Shown: piece after piece, positions 22,737-33,378 of the stretch | How the letters are laid out: the number at the start of each line of letters is the position of its first letter | Numbering within the stretch: position 1 is the stretch's first letter | Assembly (NCBI GenBank): GCA_021155885.1 | Contig: JAJNBB010000043.1 | Location: 1 to 38,835 of the forward strand | DNA from: Fibrobacteria bacterium | GTDB lineage: Bacteria > Fibrobacterota > Fibrobacteria > UBA11236 | DNA: 38,835 nucleotides | Direction: 5' to 3' | Position numbers and translations under genes: made by a program | The notes under the pieces: model-generated | The model's input: the letters and a program-made list of their open reading frames with translations, nothing else | Told to the model about the DNA's origin: nothing | Database searches by the model: none

Positions 22737-22798
22737 AGACGAAACTAATATGTTTCGGTTTTTGAGTTCCCCCCGTCCCCCTACCCCCATCCCCCGTC
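22712..22798. repeat. Heptad-repeat inverted repeat 6 (methyltransferase / peroxiredoxin gap)
   Basis: Left arm is three gacgggg-type units (22712-22731); right arm 22769-22798 holds four (reverse complement gacgggg, gatgggg, gtagggg, gacgggg). Inside is a perfect cgaaac-taatat-gtttcg hairpin (22740-22757). The left arm supplies the last methyltransferase codons and abuts its stop. It lies between two tandem plus-strand genes. Confidence 0.8.
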
Positions 22799-22844
22799 TT
22801 TCTATATTCCCCTTCTCCCAACAACTTTCTCGAAAGGCAACCCC

Positions 22845-23429
22845 ATGGCAGTACTCGTCGGCAAACAGGCCCCGGATTTCACCGAAGCCGCGGCCATCGG
22901 CCAAACCACCAAGACCGTTTCCCTTTCCGATTACAAGGGCAAGAACTACGTCGTCCTGTTCTTCTACCCCCTTGACTTCACCTTCGTCTGCCCCACCGAA
23001 CTGCACGCCTTCCAGGAGTCGCTGAAGGAGTTCGAGAGCCGCGGCGCGGTCGTGCTCGGCGCTTCCGTCGACTCGGCGCACTCGCACATGGCCTGGTTGC
23101 GCACCTCGCGCAACGACGGCGGCATTGAGGGCGTGACCTACCCGATCCTCGCCGACATCCACAAGCGCGTCGCGCGCGCCTACGACGTGCTCGACGAGGC
23201 GGAGGGCATCACCTACCGCGCCTCCTTCGTGATCGACAAGAACGGCGTCGTGCAGGCCCAGGTCGTGCACCATCGCCCGATCGGCCGCAACGTCGAGGAA
23301 GTCCTGCGCCTGCTGGACGCCCTTCAGTACAGCGAGGAGCACGGCGAGGTTTGCCCGGCCAACTGGACCAAGGGCAAGGCCGCCATGAAGGCCACGCGCG
23401 AGGGCGTGACCGGCTACCTCAAGAAATAA
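22845..23429 (+). CDS. 2-Cys peroxiredoxin (AhpC/Prx1 type)
   Basis: 194 residues. It reduces H2O2 and organic hydroperoxides. The peroxidatic Cys is in FTFVCPTELHAF near residue 50 and the resolving Cys in EVCPANW near residue 170, the typical 2-Cys arrangement with a C-terminal arm. VSLSDYKGKNYVVLFFYPLDFTF is the usual first block. No AhpF or thioredoxin partner lies adjacent. A strong terminator follows. Confidence 0.96.
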   Translation: MAVLVGKQAPDFTEAAAIGQTTKTVSLSDYKGKNYVVLFFYPLDFTFVCPTELHAFQESLKEFESRGAVVLGASVDSAHSHMAWLRTSRNDGGIEGVTYPILADIHKRVARAYDVLDEAEGITYRASFVIDKNGVVQAQVVHHRPIGRNVEEVLRLLDALQYSEEHGEVCPANWTKGKAAMKATREGVTGYLKK

Positions 23430-23447
23430 TCCGCCTCGCGGACCCCG

Positions 23448-23485
23448 AAAAAGGCCTTCATCCCCCGGATGAAGGCCTTTTTCGT
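23448..23485 (+). terminator. Rho-independent terminator of the peroxiredoxin gene
   Basis: A perfect 16-bp stem (aaaaaggccttcatcc and its complement) with a 3-nt loop; the A/T ends supply a T-tract in either direction. Confidence 0.95.
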
Positions 23486-23502
23486 TTTCGGGACGGGCCG
23501 AG

Positions 23503-23527
23503 CGTTTGAAAAATTCAAACGTTTTTT
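23503..23527 (+). terminator. Second hairpin with T-tract, terminator or operator
   Basis: cgtttgaa-aaa-ttcaaacg perfect 8-bp stem followed by six T, 20 bp after the first terminator and 78 bp before the lipoprotein ATG. It is AT-rich and may instead be a regulator site for the lipoprotein gene. Confidence 0.55.
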
Positions 23528-23604
23528 CCGGTTCCGGCCAACCTGAAACGTCACGGGCGGCAATATTGATAAGGTCCCAAATTCGGGATCAAGGGAGAGA
23601 GACC

Positions 23605-24483
23605 ATGAAAAAATCAATTGCCATCCTCGCGGCGGCCGCGCTGCTGACAGGATGCTTTTCCAACGACAACAACCCAACGGGCAACTCCGCGGGCCGCAGG
23701 CCGGGGCAGATCCAGCTGGTGGCCATGAACGGGCTGGCCAAGGGCGCCGTATCCGGGGCGGCGAGCAGCTACTCCTTCAGCCTCGATACCGCGCGCTCCT
23801 CGTTCCAGCAGTATTTCATCCTGCAGAACACGGGCGACGTCGAGATCACCGACATCGAACTGTCGACCAACAATCCGAACTTCACCTTCAGCCCGTCGCG
23901 CATCGCCTCGCTGCCGCCGTCGGAAGACGCGAGCGTTGTGCAGGTGATCAAGCTGAACGTCGTGCACGGCAAGCGCCTCGACGGGCTGGGCTACGGAAAT
24001 TACCTGACGCCGGGCCTGAACACGGTGACCGCCACCATCGTCGGGGCCACCATCGACGAGGAGAACGAAACCCTCGCGCTGAACGAAAGCGTGACGCTGA
24101 CCACCTTCGCGAAGGTCGCGAAGTTCAGCGTTGTGGCCGGGGACAGCTCCTACCTTCTCACGAGCCTCTGGCACGGCTCCACGTTCGGCCCTCCCATGGG
24201 CAACCCCTCGATCCCCCACTATTACGTGCCCGTGGACTCGGCGCTGAATCCCCTCGGGGAGGTTTTCCTCAAGAATAACGGCAACACGCCCCTCACGGTG
24301 CGCCGCTGGAGCGCGGGTAACCCGTGGGGCGCCCTGTCCGACGTGGTGCTGGCGCCGGACAGCAGCTTCGAGGCCAGCGGCGAGATCCTCGAGCTGGACG
24401 CCGACGGCGCGACCTTCGCCCCGGCGGACCTGCCCATCGGAGCGAACGGGAAGATCCTGTTCATCGTGTACGGCGACCTGTAG
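23605..24483 (+). CDS. Hypothetical lipoprotein with Ig-like/DUF1573-like beta domain
   Basis: 292 residues from ATG 23605, with GGGAGA just upstream. A lipoprotein signal ends in the lipobox LLTGC (Cys about 17), followed by an Asn/Gly-rich linker. Residues about 45-175 are beta-rich with the phrase YFILQNTGDVEITDIELSTNNPNFTFSPS, and near residue 220 EVFLKNNGNTPLTVRRWSAGNPWG; both resemble Ig-like repeats in which a substance is 'new or missing' relative to a baseline. Outer-membrane or periplasmic. Role unknown; it stands alone between terminators. Confidence 0.75.
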   Translation: MKKSIAILAAAALLTGCFSNDNNPTGNSAGRRPGQIQLVAMNGLAKGAVSGAASSYSFSLDTARSSFQQYFILQNTGDVEITDIELSTNNPNFTFSPSRIASLPPSEDASVVQVIKLNVVHGKRLDGLGYGNYLTPGLNTVTATIVGATIDEENETLALNESVTLTTFAKVAKFSVVAGDSSYLLTSLWHGSTFGPPMGNPSIPHYYVPVDSALNPLGEVFLKNNGNTPLTVRRWSAGNPWGALSDVVLAPDSSFEASGEILELDADGATFAPADLPIGANGKILFIVYGDL

Positions 24484-24505
24484 CGGCCCACACGGCGCGA
24501 GCACG

Positions 24506-24536
24506 ACCCGGTTTCCGCATGGAGACCGGGTTTTTT
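24506..24536 (+). terminator. Rho-independent terminator of the lipoprotein gene
   Basis: cccggt / accggg stem with inner tcc/gga pairing around gcat, followed by six T, 22 bp after the stop. Confidence 0.88.
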
Positions 24537-24579
24537 GATTTCAGGAAGCCCTCCCTCCCATTGCTACCTTTGCCCCCGC

Positions 24580-25485
24580 ATGACTTTCACTCCCTCCGCG
24601 GTCGTTCATCCCGGTCCTCGCGGCTTCCGCGCCCTGCTGGAGCTTTTCAAGCTGCGCATGACCTCGCACATCCTGATCACCACGGTGGTCGGATTCTACA
24701 TGGCCTCCCCCCTGGAATTCCAATGGGCGCTGCTGGGCTGGACCTTGCTGGGAACCGGCTTGCTGGCGATCTCGGCCTTTTGCTTCAACCAATCGATGGA
24801 AGTGAAATTCGACCGCGTGATGGAGCGGACGCAGAACCGGCCCCTGCCCTCCGATCGCCTCGGCGTCAAGGCCGGTTACGCGGCCGGGATCGTGACGTGC
24901 TTCCTGGGTGCCGCGCTTCTGTATGCGCAGGTGAACACCCTGACGGCCCTGCTGGGCATCCTGACCGTGGTGATGTACGCCGCGGTTTATACCCCGCTGA
25001 AGCGCCTTACCACCTTTAACACCTTGGTGGGCGGCATTCCCGGCGCGCTGCCCCCGCTGATGGGCTGGACGGCCGCCCAGAATCACGTGGGCATGGGCGG
25101 CATGCTGCTGTTCACGCTGCTTTTCTTCTGGCAGCTTCCCCACTTCCTCGCCTTGGCATGGATGTACAAGGATGACTACCGCCGGGGCGGCTTCCAGATG
25201 CTCAGCCTCGTCGACGCCTCGGGAGAAACCTGCTTCCGCCAGGTCTGGATCCAGAGCTGGCTTCTCGGCGTGGTGTCGGTCTTCCCCTATCTGTATGGCC
25301 TGGCGGGCGAGATTTACCTGGCCGTGGCCCTGGTTTCCATCGCCGTCATGCTGTGGCTGGCTTATCGGCTGCGCCGGACGGGGACGCGCCAGGCGGCCGT
25401 GCACGTGTTTTTATGGTCGCTAGCCTACCTTCCCCTGGTGCTCATCGCCATGGCCCTGGATCGCCGCCTCGTTTTCGTCGGCTAA
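24580..25485 (+). CDS. ctaB: Protoheme IX farnesyltransferase (heme O synthase)
   Basis: 301 residues, UbiA-type prenyltransferase with several membrane helices. It converts heme B to heme O, the precursor of heme A used by the oxidase encoded downstream. Family blocks: FNQSMEVKFDRVMERTQNRPLP (the Asp/Arg prenyl-diphosphate site), AVYTPLKRLTTFNTLVGGIPGALPPLMGW and FFWQLPHFLALAWMYKDDY with the second Asp motif. ATG 24580 is chosen over 24535, which lies inside the terminator region. It is separated from actA by 371 bp, so it is probably a separate transcript. No ctaA is in the window. Confidence 0.95.
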   Translation: MTFTPSAVVHPGPRGFRALLELFKLRMTSHILITTVVGFYMASPLEFQWALLGWTLLGTGLLAISAFCFNQSMEVKFDRVMERTQNRPLPSDRLGVKAGYAAGIVTCFLGAALLYAQVNTLTALLGILTVVMYAAVYTPLKRLTTFNTLVGGIPGALPPLMGWTAAQNHVGMGGMLLFTLLFFWQLPHFLALAWMYKDDYRRGGFQMLSLVDASGETCFRQVWIQSWLLGVVSVFPYLYGLAGEIYLAVALVSIAVMLWLAYRLRRTGTRQAAVHVFLWSLAYLPLVLIAMALDRRLVFVG

Positions 25486-25623
25486 ACCGCCATTCCTCGC
25501 GCCTCTTTTCGCCTTCTCCTTTGAACTCAACGGCTTCCGTCCGTCAAGGGTTAAATCCTTACCAAATCGATCAAGAATCCATCGCGGTTTAATGGGAGAT
25601 TTTGGCCCTCCACGGGAATGAAA

Positions 25624-25669
25624 TTCTTATAGAAAAATAAGATTGAGAATAAATCTCAAACTATAAGAA
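25624..25669. promoter_or_regulatory. Nested inverted repeat upstream of actA
   Basis: Outer arms ttcttatag / ctataagaa (9 bp, perfect) enclose inner arms ttgag / ctcaa. The outer pair spans 46 bp. The T/A-rich, twofold design suits an operator or an RNA four-way fold upstream of the respiratory operon. Confidence 0.55.
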
Positions 25670-25724
25670 AGGCGGGAGAAAGTGGTTTAACCGAAAGAAT
25701 TTCGCCTTTTACCTCGATAAAAGC

Positions 25725-25753
25725 TTGAACCGGCTACCTACCCGATTTAACTT
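25725..25753 (+). promoter_or_regulatory. Candidate promoter of the act-sco-cox operon
   Basis: TTGAAC (25725), 17-nt spacer, TAACTT (25748). This gives a leader of about 95-100 nt before actA. Moderate match to sigma70 consensus. Confidence 0.45.
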
Positions 25754-25856
25754 TCACGCTTTTGAAACCTTAGACTTGATGCGACCCGACAATCCCTGAA
25801 AACTGCGAAGTCCGCAGATTCGGGGAGGGCCCGGGCCGCGCCGCTGGAGAGGCCGA

Positions 25857-26510
25857 ATGCTATTCCCGAAGTGGACCAATAAGGTGCCCCTCGTCTTATT
25901 GGCATCGCTCGTCGTTCTACTGTGTTTCATCGTTTTCGCCTTCGCGTACTGGGGCTCCCCCAAGAACTACGTGGTCGGCTACCAGCCCGTCCAGCCCATC
26001 GCCTTCAGCCACAAGATCCACGCGGGCGAACTCGGCCTCGACTGCCGCTATTGCCACTTCAACGTGGAAAAAGGCCGCCATGCCGGCGTCCCCCCCACCG
26101 AAACCTGCCTGAATTGCCACAACATCGTCCGCTCGGGCTCCAAGACGGGCACCGCGGAGATCAAGAAAATCCACGACGCGCACTCCAAGGGCGTGCCGAT
26201 CCAGTGGGTGCGCGTCCACAAGCTCGCCGACTTCGCCTACTTCGATCACAGCGCCCACGTGAACAAGGGCGTCAGCTGCGTCGAGTGCCACGGCCGCGTC
26301 GACCAGATGGACGAAGTGCGCGCCGCCCAGCCCCTCAGCATGGGCTGGTGCCTCGATTGCCACCGCAATCCGGCGCCGCACCTCCGCGACAAGAAGTTGG
26401 TCACCAACCTGGCCTGGACCCCCGGGGGCGATCCCGCGGAACTGGGCCGTGAGTTCATGAAGAAGTACAACGTTCAGCCCAGGACGGATTGTTCCACATG
26501 TCATCGTTGA
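25857..26510 (+). CDS. actA: ActA, pentaheme cytochrome c of alternative complex III
   Basis: 217 residues. An N-terminal membrane anchor (VPLVLLASLVVLLCFIVFAFAYW, about 10-32) is followed by a periplasmic domain with five CxxCH heme sites: CRYCH, CLNCH, CVECH, CLDCH and CSTCH. Five hemes and this position match ActA, which passes electrons from the quinol-oxidising core to the terminal oxidase. GGAGAGG precedes ATG 25857. Its 3' end overlaps actB by 13 bp. Confidence 0.95.
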   Translation: MLFPKWTNKVPLVLLASLVVLLCFIVFAFAYWGSPKNYVVGYQPVQPIAFSHKIHAGELGLDCRYCHFNVEKGRHAGVPPTETCLNCHNIVRSGSKTGTAEIKKIHDAHSKGVPIQWVRVHKLADFAYFDHSAHVNKGVSCVECHGRVDQMDEVRAAQPLSMGWCLDCHRNPAPHLRDKKLVTNLAWTPGGDPAELGREFMKKYNVQPRTDCSTCHR

Positions 26511-29500
26511 ATCTTGATCCCAAACAGGCCGGCAAGGCCACCTGGAAAAGCCTGGAAGAGCTGGCGGGCGCTCCCGAATTCAAGGAGTTCGCCGGCCAGG
26601 AATTTCCCGACGGAGCGGACACGATGGGCGCCGACATTTCGCGCCGCCGTTTCCTTCAGGTCATGGGCGCGGGAATGGCCTTCGCGGGCGTGACCGGGTG
26701 CAAGGGCATCCGCCGGCCCGAGCAGCACATTCTTCCTTACAACAACCTTCCCGAGAACCTGATTCCGGGCGTCCCGCAGTATTACGCGACCTCCTTGTCC
26801 ATCGCGGGCGACGCGGTCGGCCTGATCGTCGAGGCCCATGAGGGCCGGCCGACCAAGATCGAGGGCAACCCGGCCCATCCGGCCAACCGCGGCGCGACTT
26901 CGAAACAGCACCAGTCGATCCTCCTCGACCTGTACAACCCCGAGCGCAGCCAGAAAGTCCTCAAGGACGGTTCTGAATCTTCCTGGGACGCGTTCTGGAA
27001 GGCGTCGGCCCCCGTTCTCGACGCGCTGAAGCAAAACGGCGGCGAAGGCCTCGCCTTCCTCGCGGGCTACAGCGCTTCGCCCTCGTTCCGCGCCGTGCGC
27101 GAACATGCCGCCAGGACCTTCCCCAAGGCCGTGTGGTACACCTACGAGCCGCTGAACCGCGACAACGTGCTCGCGGGCATGCATGCCCTGACCGGCCAGG
27201 CGCTCGAGCCCCTCTATCACTTCGACAAGGCCGCGCGCATCCTTTCGGTGGACGGCGACTTCCTGGAGTCGGAGCCCTACAACCTCGCCTATGCGCGCGA
27301 CTTCGCGGCCGGCCGCAATCCCGACAACGGCGCGGCGAACATGAACCGCCTGTACGTGATCGAGTCGCACTTCTCGGTCACCGGCGGCGCCGCGGATCAC
27401 CGCCTGCGCGTCAAGCCCGATACGATCCCGCAAACCTTGCTGGCCCTCGCCCGCGAATTGAAGGCTGCGGGCCTCGCCCTTCCCGACCTCGGGACGGATC
27501 TGGGCACGATCCCCCGCAACGCCGAGGGGATTTCCTCCGCCTGGCTGCAGGGCGTCGCGCAGGATCTTCTCTCCCATCGCGGCAAGAGCCTCGTCGTCGT
27601 CGGCAAGGACCAGCCCGCCGGCGTCCACGCCATCGGCCAGGCCCTCAACGCCGCCTTGGGCAACGTGGGAACGACCGTCGAATGGCTGCCCTCCACGGTG
27701 CACGCCCTCAACGCCACCGACTCTGCCGGCGTCCCCGAAAACTCCATCGCCTCGCTGCGCGCCCTGTCCAGGGAACTCGACGCGGGCCGCGTTTCGGCCC
27801 TGTTCATCCTGGACGCGAACCCGGCCTACGCCTCGCCCGCCGAACTGGCGTTCGGCGACAAGATCGCCCTGGCCAAGTTCTCCGCGCACCTCGGCGCGGA
27901 AGTCGATGAGACCGCCGTGGTTTCGCAGTGGCACCTGCCGCTCAGCCACTTCCTCGAGACCTGGAGCGACACCCGTTCGCAAGACGGCACGATCGCGCTC
28001 GCGCAGCCGCTGATCGCCCCCCTGTACGAAACCCTTTCGGCCGCCGAAGTCCTCGCCCGCCTCTCGGAATACCCGAAGCAGACGGACCATGACATCGTGA
28101 AGGACCTGTGGGCCAATGGCAGCGAAAAGAACTGGCGCACCTGGCTGCACGACGGTATCGTGTCCAAGGGCGCCCTGACGGGCGTTTCGGGCTACTCCGC
28201 CGCCGGCATTTCCGCGGTCGTGAAAGCGCTGCCTGCGCCGACCCGCGACCTCGAAATCCTGTTCCGCGAGGATTCCCGCCTGCTCGACGGACGCTTCGCC
28301 AACAACGCCTGGCTGCAGGAAATCCCCGACCCGGTCACCAAGCTGACCTGGGACAACGCCGTGCTGATGAGTCCCGGCATGGCCGAAAAGCTCGGCATCC
28401 ACGGCATGCTGCTGAACGGCGAAGAGACCGGCACGACCCTGGGCGACTACCGCAAGCGCCCGATGGTCCGCGTCACCGCGAACGGCCGTTCCCTCGAAGC
28501 CGCCGCCTGGGTTCTGCCCGGCATGGCGGAAAACACCTTGCTGCTGCACACCGGTTTCGGCCGCATCCAGGTCGGCAAGGTCGGCGAAGATTCCGGTTTC
28601 AACGCCTATGTGCTGGCGTCGCTCGCCAACCCCTCGGTGGCCGGCAACGTCAAGATCGAGAAAATCGCGCGAGTCTACTCCCTGGCCTGCACGCAGGATC
28701 ACTGGTCGACCGAAAACCGCCCCATGATCCGCACCGGCGACCTCGCCGAGTACCTGCGCCACCCCGAGGAGTTCGCCTCCGAGGAGAAGTGGAACGAGCA
28801 TCCGCCGGAAAAGAGCCTGTGGGACGAGGAAGTCCGCGGCACCTACGACTTCTCGAAGGGCATGCAATGGGGCATGGTCATCGACCTGAACAGCTGCACG
28901 GGCTGCAACGCCTGCTCCATCGCCTGCCAGGCCGAGAACAACATCCCCACCGTGGGCAAGGAGCAGGTCCTGCGCGGCCGCGAGATGCACTGGCTCCGCC
29001 TGGACCGCTATTTCACGGGCGACGTGAACGACCCGCAGCTCGAGTTCCAGCCGATGACCTGCCAGCAGTGCGAAAACGCCCCCTGCGAGGAAGTCTGCCC
29101 CGTGGCAGCCACCGTGCATACGCACGAGGGCCTGAACGACATGGTGTACAACCGCTGCATCGGCACCAAGTACTGCTCGAACAACTGCCCCTTCAAGGTG
29201 CGCCGCTTCAACTTCTTCAATTACAACAACCAGCACGCCGAAACCGAGAAGATGCGCATGAACCCGGACGTCACCGTCCGCTTCCGCGGCGTCATGGAGA
29301 AGTGCACCTATTGCGTGCAGCGCATCCAGCGCGCCCGCGTAGACGCCAAGAACCACGGCAGCGAGCGGATCGCCGACGGCGCGGTCACCCCGGCCTGCGG
29401 ACAAGCCTGCGCCAGCGACTCCATCGTGTTCGGCGACATCAACGATCCGAACAGCCGCGTGTCCAGGCTCAAGAAACACCCGCGCAACTACGGGCTGCTG

Positions 29501-29593
29501 AACGACCTCAACGTGAAGCCGCGCACGAGCTACCTCGCGCGCGTGCGCAATCCGAACCCCGCCCTGGCCACTCAAGAGAAGGCCGGGGCCTAA
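26498..29593 (+). CDS. actB: ActB, molybdopterin-like/iron-sulfur fusion subunit of ACIII
   Basis: 1031 residues from ATG 26498 (the track TTG start adds three codons). A twin-arginine motif [21 protein letters not shown] at about 46-66 suggests Tat export. Residues about 70-780 resemble the catalytic fold of molybdopterin oxidoreductases; ActB proteins of this complex lack the cofactor. From about 795, four cysteine groups follow: [35 protein letters not shown], and CTYC with CGQAC, the set for three [4Fe-4S] and one [3Fe-4S] cluster. This fusion is the standard ActB design. An antisense ORF of 1093 codons is a GC-rich shadow. Confidence 0.95.
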   Translation: MSSLNLDPKQAGKATWKSLEELAGAPEFKEFAGQEFPDGADTMGADISRRRFLQVMGAGMAFAGVTGCKGIRRPEQHILPYNNLPENLIPGVPQYYATSLSIAGDAVGLIVEAHEGRPTKIEGNPAHPANRGATSKQHQSILLDLYNPERSQKVLKDGSESSWDAFWKASAPVLDALKQNGGEGLAFLAGYSASPSFRAVREHAARTFPKAVWYTYEPLNRDNVLAGMHALTGQALEPLYHFDKAARILSVDGDFLESEPYNLAYARDFAAGRNPDNGAANMNRLYVIESHFSVTGGAADHRLRVKPDTIPQTLLALARELKAAGLALPDLGTDLGTIPRNAEGISSAWLQGVAQDLLSHRGKSLVVVGKDQPAGVHAIGQALNAALGNVGTTVEWLPSTVHALNATDSAGVPENSIASLRALSRELDAGRVSALFILDANPAYASPAELAFGDKIALAKFSAHLGAEVDETAVVSQWHLPLSHFLETWSDTRSQDGTIALAQPLIAPLYETLSAAEVLARLSEYPKQTDHDIVKDLWANGSEKNWRTWLHDGIVSKGALTGVSGYSAAGISAVVKALPAPTRDLEILFREDSRLLDGRFANNAWLQEIPDPVTKLTWDNAVLMSPGMAEKLGIHGMLLNGEETGTTLGDYRKRPMVRVTANGRSLEAAAWVLPGMAENTLLLHTGFGRIQVGKVGEDSGFNAYVLASLANPSVAGNVKIEKIARVYSLACTQDHWSTENRPMIRTGDLAEYLRHPEEFASEEKWNEHPPEKSLWDEEVRGTYDFSKGMQWGMVIDLNSCTGCNACSIACQAENNIPTVGKEQVLRGREMHWLRLDRYFTGDVNDPQLEFQPMTCQQCENAPCEEVCPVAATVHTHEGLNDMVYNRCIGTKYCSNNCPFKVRRFNFFNYNNQHAETEKMRMNPDVTVRFRGVMEKCTYCVQRIQRARVDAKNHGSERIADGAVTPACGQACASDSIVFGDINDPNSRVSRLKKHPRNYGLLNDLNVKPRTSYLARVRNPNPALATQEKAGA

Positions 29594-29621
29594 GCGGCCC
29601 GCAAGGAAGAACGGACCCCCA

Positions 29622-31019
<1,398 letters not shown>

Positions 31020-31038
31020 GATGAGGAGCGAAATCGCC

Positions 31039-31599
31039 ATGAGTAACCAGTCCGCAGCCGCATCCGCCAAGGCCCCCCTGTTCGGGGTCATCGCGGAATT
31101 CGGCAGCCCCGCCGAAGTGTACCACGCCGCCGAGAAAGTGCGCGACGCCGGGTACAAGCGGTGGGACGTGTATTCCCCCTTCCCGATCCACGGCATCGAA
31201 TCGGCCATGGGCATCGGCGACTCCAAGCTGGGCTGGATCGCCTTCTTCGGAGCCTGCGCCGGCGTGTTCGGCGGTTTCGGTTTGCAATTCTGGGTGCACA
31301 AGTTCGCCTACCCGCTGCTGATCGGCGGCAAGCCCATGGTCGCCTACCCCGCCTACATCCCCGTGACCTTCGAGCCGGGCATTCTGTTCACCGCCTTCGC
31401 CACCCTCCTCGGCATGCTGGTCCTGAACGGGCTGCCCCGCTTCTACCACGCCTTGTTCCGGAGCGAAAACTTCCGGAAGGTCACCGATGACGGTTTCTTC
31501 ATCGGCATCGAGGCGAAGGATCCCAAGTTCAGCGTGGAGTCGGCCCGCGCGCTGCTCGAGTCCATCGGCGGCAAAAACATCGAAGTTCTGGAGGATTGA
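31039..31599 (+). CDS. actD: ActD, DUF3341 subunit of ACIII
   Basis: 186 residues. DUF3341 motifs: FGVIAEFGSPAEVYHAAEKVRDAGYKRWDVYSPFPIHGIESAMG, then two membrane helices (LGWIAFFGACAGVFGGFGLQFW and ILFTAFATLLGMLVLNGLP) and a C-terminal cytoplasmic tail. ATG 31039 is preferred over ATG 31021 because AGGAG lies 10 nt before it, although the earlier ATG would sit 1 bp after the actC stop. ActD is thought to shape the membrane interface of the complex. Confidence 0.93.
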   Translation: MSNQSAAASAKAPLFGVIAEFGSPAEVYHAAEKVRDAGYKRWDVYSPFPIHGIESAMGIGDSKLGWIAFFGACAGVFGGFGLQFWVHKFAYPLLIGGKPMVAYPAYIPVTFEPGILFTAFATLLGMLVLNGLPRFYHALFRSENFRKVTDDGFFIGIEAKDPKFSVESARALLESIGGKNIEVLED

Positions 31600-31600
31600 C

Positions 31601-32176
31601 GTGAAGCCCACCGCTTTCTTGGGATTTACGCTGCTCGGCGCCGCCGTCCTGCTTTCGGGTTGCCGCGGGCAGACTTCGCGCAAGCCCCCCGTTTTCATTC
31701 TGCACGGCATGGAGTTCCAGCCGCGCTTCAACGCCTTCGAGGGCAACTCCTTCTACGCCGACGGCCGCAACATGCGCACGCCCCCGGCCGGGACCGTTGC
31801 GCGCGGCCTGCTCAAGGACGAGGACGCCTTCTACCGCGGCGGCGATAGCACCGCGCCGCTGCAGGCCAGCCCCGTTCCGGCGACGGCGGAGCTGCTCGAA
31901 CGCGGCCGGGAACGCTTCGACATCTACTGCGCCCCCTGCCACGCGCGCACCGGCCTGGGCAACGGCATGGTGGTCCAGCGCGGCTTCCTGCCGCCGCCGA
32001 GCCTGAACGACCCGCGCATCGTGGCGCTGGCCGACGGGCAGATTTTCCAGGTCATCAGCAGGGGCAAGGGCAATATGCCCTCCTACGCCAAGCAAGTTCC
32101 CGAAGCCGACCGCTGGGCCATCGTGGCCTACGTGCGCGCGCTTCAGTACAGCCAAAACGCCGGGGAGGCGAAGTGA
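31601..32176 (+). CDS. actE: ActE, monoheme cytochrome c lipoprotein of ACIII
   Basis: 191 residues from GTG 31601, with GGAGG 6 nt upstream and 1 bp after the actD stop. Lipobox LLSGC (Cys about 20) and one heme site CAPCH (near 109), with the Met ligand likely in GNMPSYAKQVP. This is the mobile-like heme subunit of ACIII. The track start at 31487 is out of register with the signal peptide. Its TGA overlaps the actF GTG. Confidence 0.94.
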   Translation: MKPTAFLGFTLLGAAVLLSGCRGQTSRKPPVFILHGMEFQPRFNAFEGNSFYADGRNMRTPPAGTVARGLLKDEDAFYRGGDSTAPLQASPVPATAELLERGRERFDIYCAPCHARTGLGNGMVVQRGFLPPPSLNDPRIVALADGQIFQVISRGKGNMPSYAKQVPEADRWAIVAYVRALQYSQNAGEAK

Positions 32177-33378
32177 GCATGGACAAGGTTGAAACACCGG
32201 ACACCCTCCAGCTGAACGACCGGCTGGCCAAAAGCACTTCGTGGTTCCTGGGGGCCGGCATCCTCGGCGTGCTGCTATGCGGTTTCGGCTATTACCACAA
32301 CAGCCAGGAGTTTTTCGCTTCCTACCTGACCGCCTTCTCGTTCTTCCTGGCGATCGCCCTGGGAGGGATTTTCTTCGTCATGGTGCAGCACCTGGTGCGC
32401 GCGGGCTGGAGCACCACCGTGCGCCGCACGGCCGAGAACATCGGGAACAACCTGATCGTCATGAGCGTGCTCTTTCTTCCCCTGCTGCTCGGGGTGCATG
32501 ACCTGTTCGAATGGTCCCACGAGGAGGTCCGCGCGGTCGACCGCCTGATCCAGGCGAAGGCCGGCTACCTGAACGAGCCCTTCTTTTACCTCCGCGCGCT
32601 GATCTACATCGTGATCTGGTGCGGCCTCGGCAGCTGGTTCCTGCGGACCTCGCGCCGCCAGGACGAGTCGAAGGACCCCCTGCTTTCCATCAAGATGGGC
32701 CGCGCCTCCACCTTCGGCCTCGTCCTTTTCGCGCTCACCTTGACCTTCTACGCCCTCGACTGGATCATGTCGATCGACGCGCATTGGTTCTCCACCATGT
32801 TCGGGGTATACTACTTCGCCGGCGCGGTCGTGGCGTTCTACTCCTTCCTGATCCTGATGATGACCTGGCTGCGCTCCACCGGCCACGCGCGGACCTCGAT
32901 CAACATGGAGCACTACCACGACGCGGGCAAGCTGCTGTTCGGCCACAACGTGTTCTGGACCTACATCGCCTTCAGCCAGTTCATGCTGATCTGGTACGCC
33001 AACATCCCCGAAGAGACGCTGTTCTTCCTGCATCGCGGCGGCGACTGGAAGTGGGTCAGCATGCTGCTGCCCTGGGGCCATTTCGCGGTTCCCTTCGTCT
33101 TCCTGATGTCGCACAACGTCAAGCGCAAGCCCTGGCTGGTTTCGATCGGCTGCGCGTGGCTGCTGGCCATGTGCTACGTGGACATCTACTGGCTGATCCA
33201 GCCCAACTTCCACCACCACCCGCACTTCGGCATCGCGGATGTCGGCTCGTTGCTGGCCGTGGGCGGCTTTTTTATGTTCTTCCTCGTTCACACCATGCGC
33301 CAGGCCCCCCTCATCCCCGTCGGCGATCCGCGGTTGAAGATGAGCCTGAGCTATAATAACGGGATTCCAAAAAAATGA
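32173..33378 (+). CDS. actF: ActF, membrane subunit of ACIII
   Basis: 401 residues with about ten helices; homologous in outline to ActC. Family features: WFLGAGILGVLLCGFGYYHNSQEFFASYLTAFSFFLAIALGGIFFVMVQHL, SIDAHWFSTMFGVYYFAGAVV and FWTYIAFSQFMLIWYANIPEE. GTG 32173 (GTGA overlap with actE) is listed; ATG 32179 is an equally plausible start. It ends in an ATGA overlap with the next small ORF. Confidence 0.95.
   Translation: MSMDKVETPDTLQLNDRLAKSTSWFLGAGILGVLLCGFGYYHNSQEFFASYLTAFSFFLAIALGGIFFVMVQHLVRAGWSTTVRRTAENIGNNLIVMSVLFLPLLLGVHDLFEWSHEEVRAVDRLIQAKAGYLNEPFFYLRALIYIVIWCGLGSWFLRTSRRQDESKDPLLSIKMGRASTFGLVLFALTLTFYALDWIMSIDAHWFSTMFGVYYFAGAVVAFYSFLILMMTWLRSTGHARTSINMEHYHDAGKLLFGHNVFWTYIAFSQFMLIWYANIPEETLFFLHRGGDWKWVSMLLPWGHFAVPFVFLMSHNVKRKPWLVSIGCAWLLAMCYVDIYWLIQPNFHHHPHFGIADVGSLLAVGGFFMFFLVHTMRQAPLIPVGDPRLKMSLSYNNGIPKK

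Larger units (their letters stand above)
25486..25856. other. Regulatory gap between ctaB and the act-cox operon
   Basis: 371 bp, markedly more AT-rich than its neighbours. It contains a nested dyad at 25624-25669, a second imperfect dyad (aaaggcg at 25667, cgccttt at 25703), a promoter candidate at 25725, and then a 100-nt leader to actA. No coding sequence is evident. Confidence 0.65.

Noticed and set aside
215-22798. CRISPR array as an explanation for the heptad repeats
   Set aside because: Units are 7 nt with no spacers and arms are inverted; no cas genes nearby.
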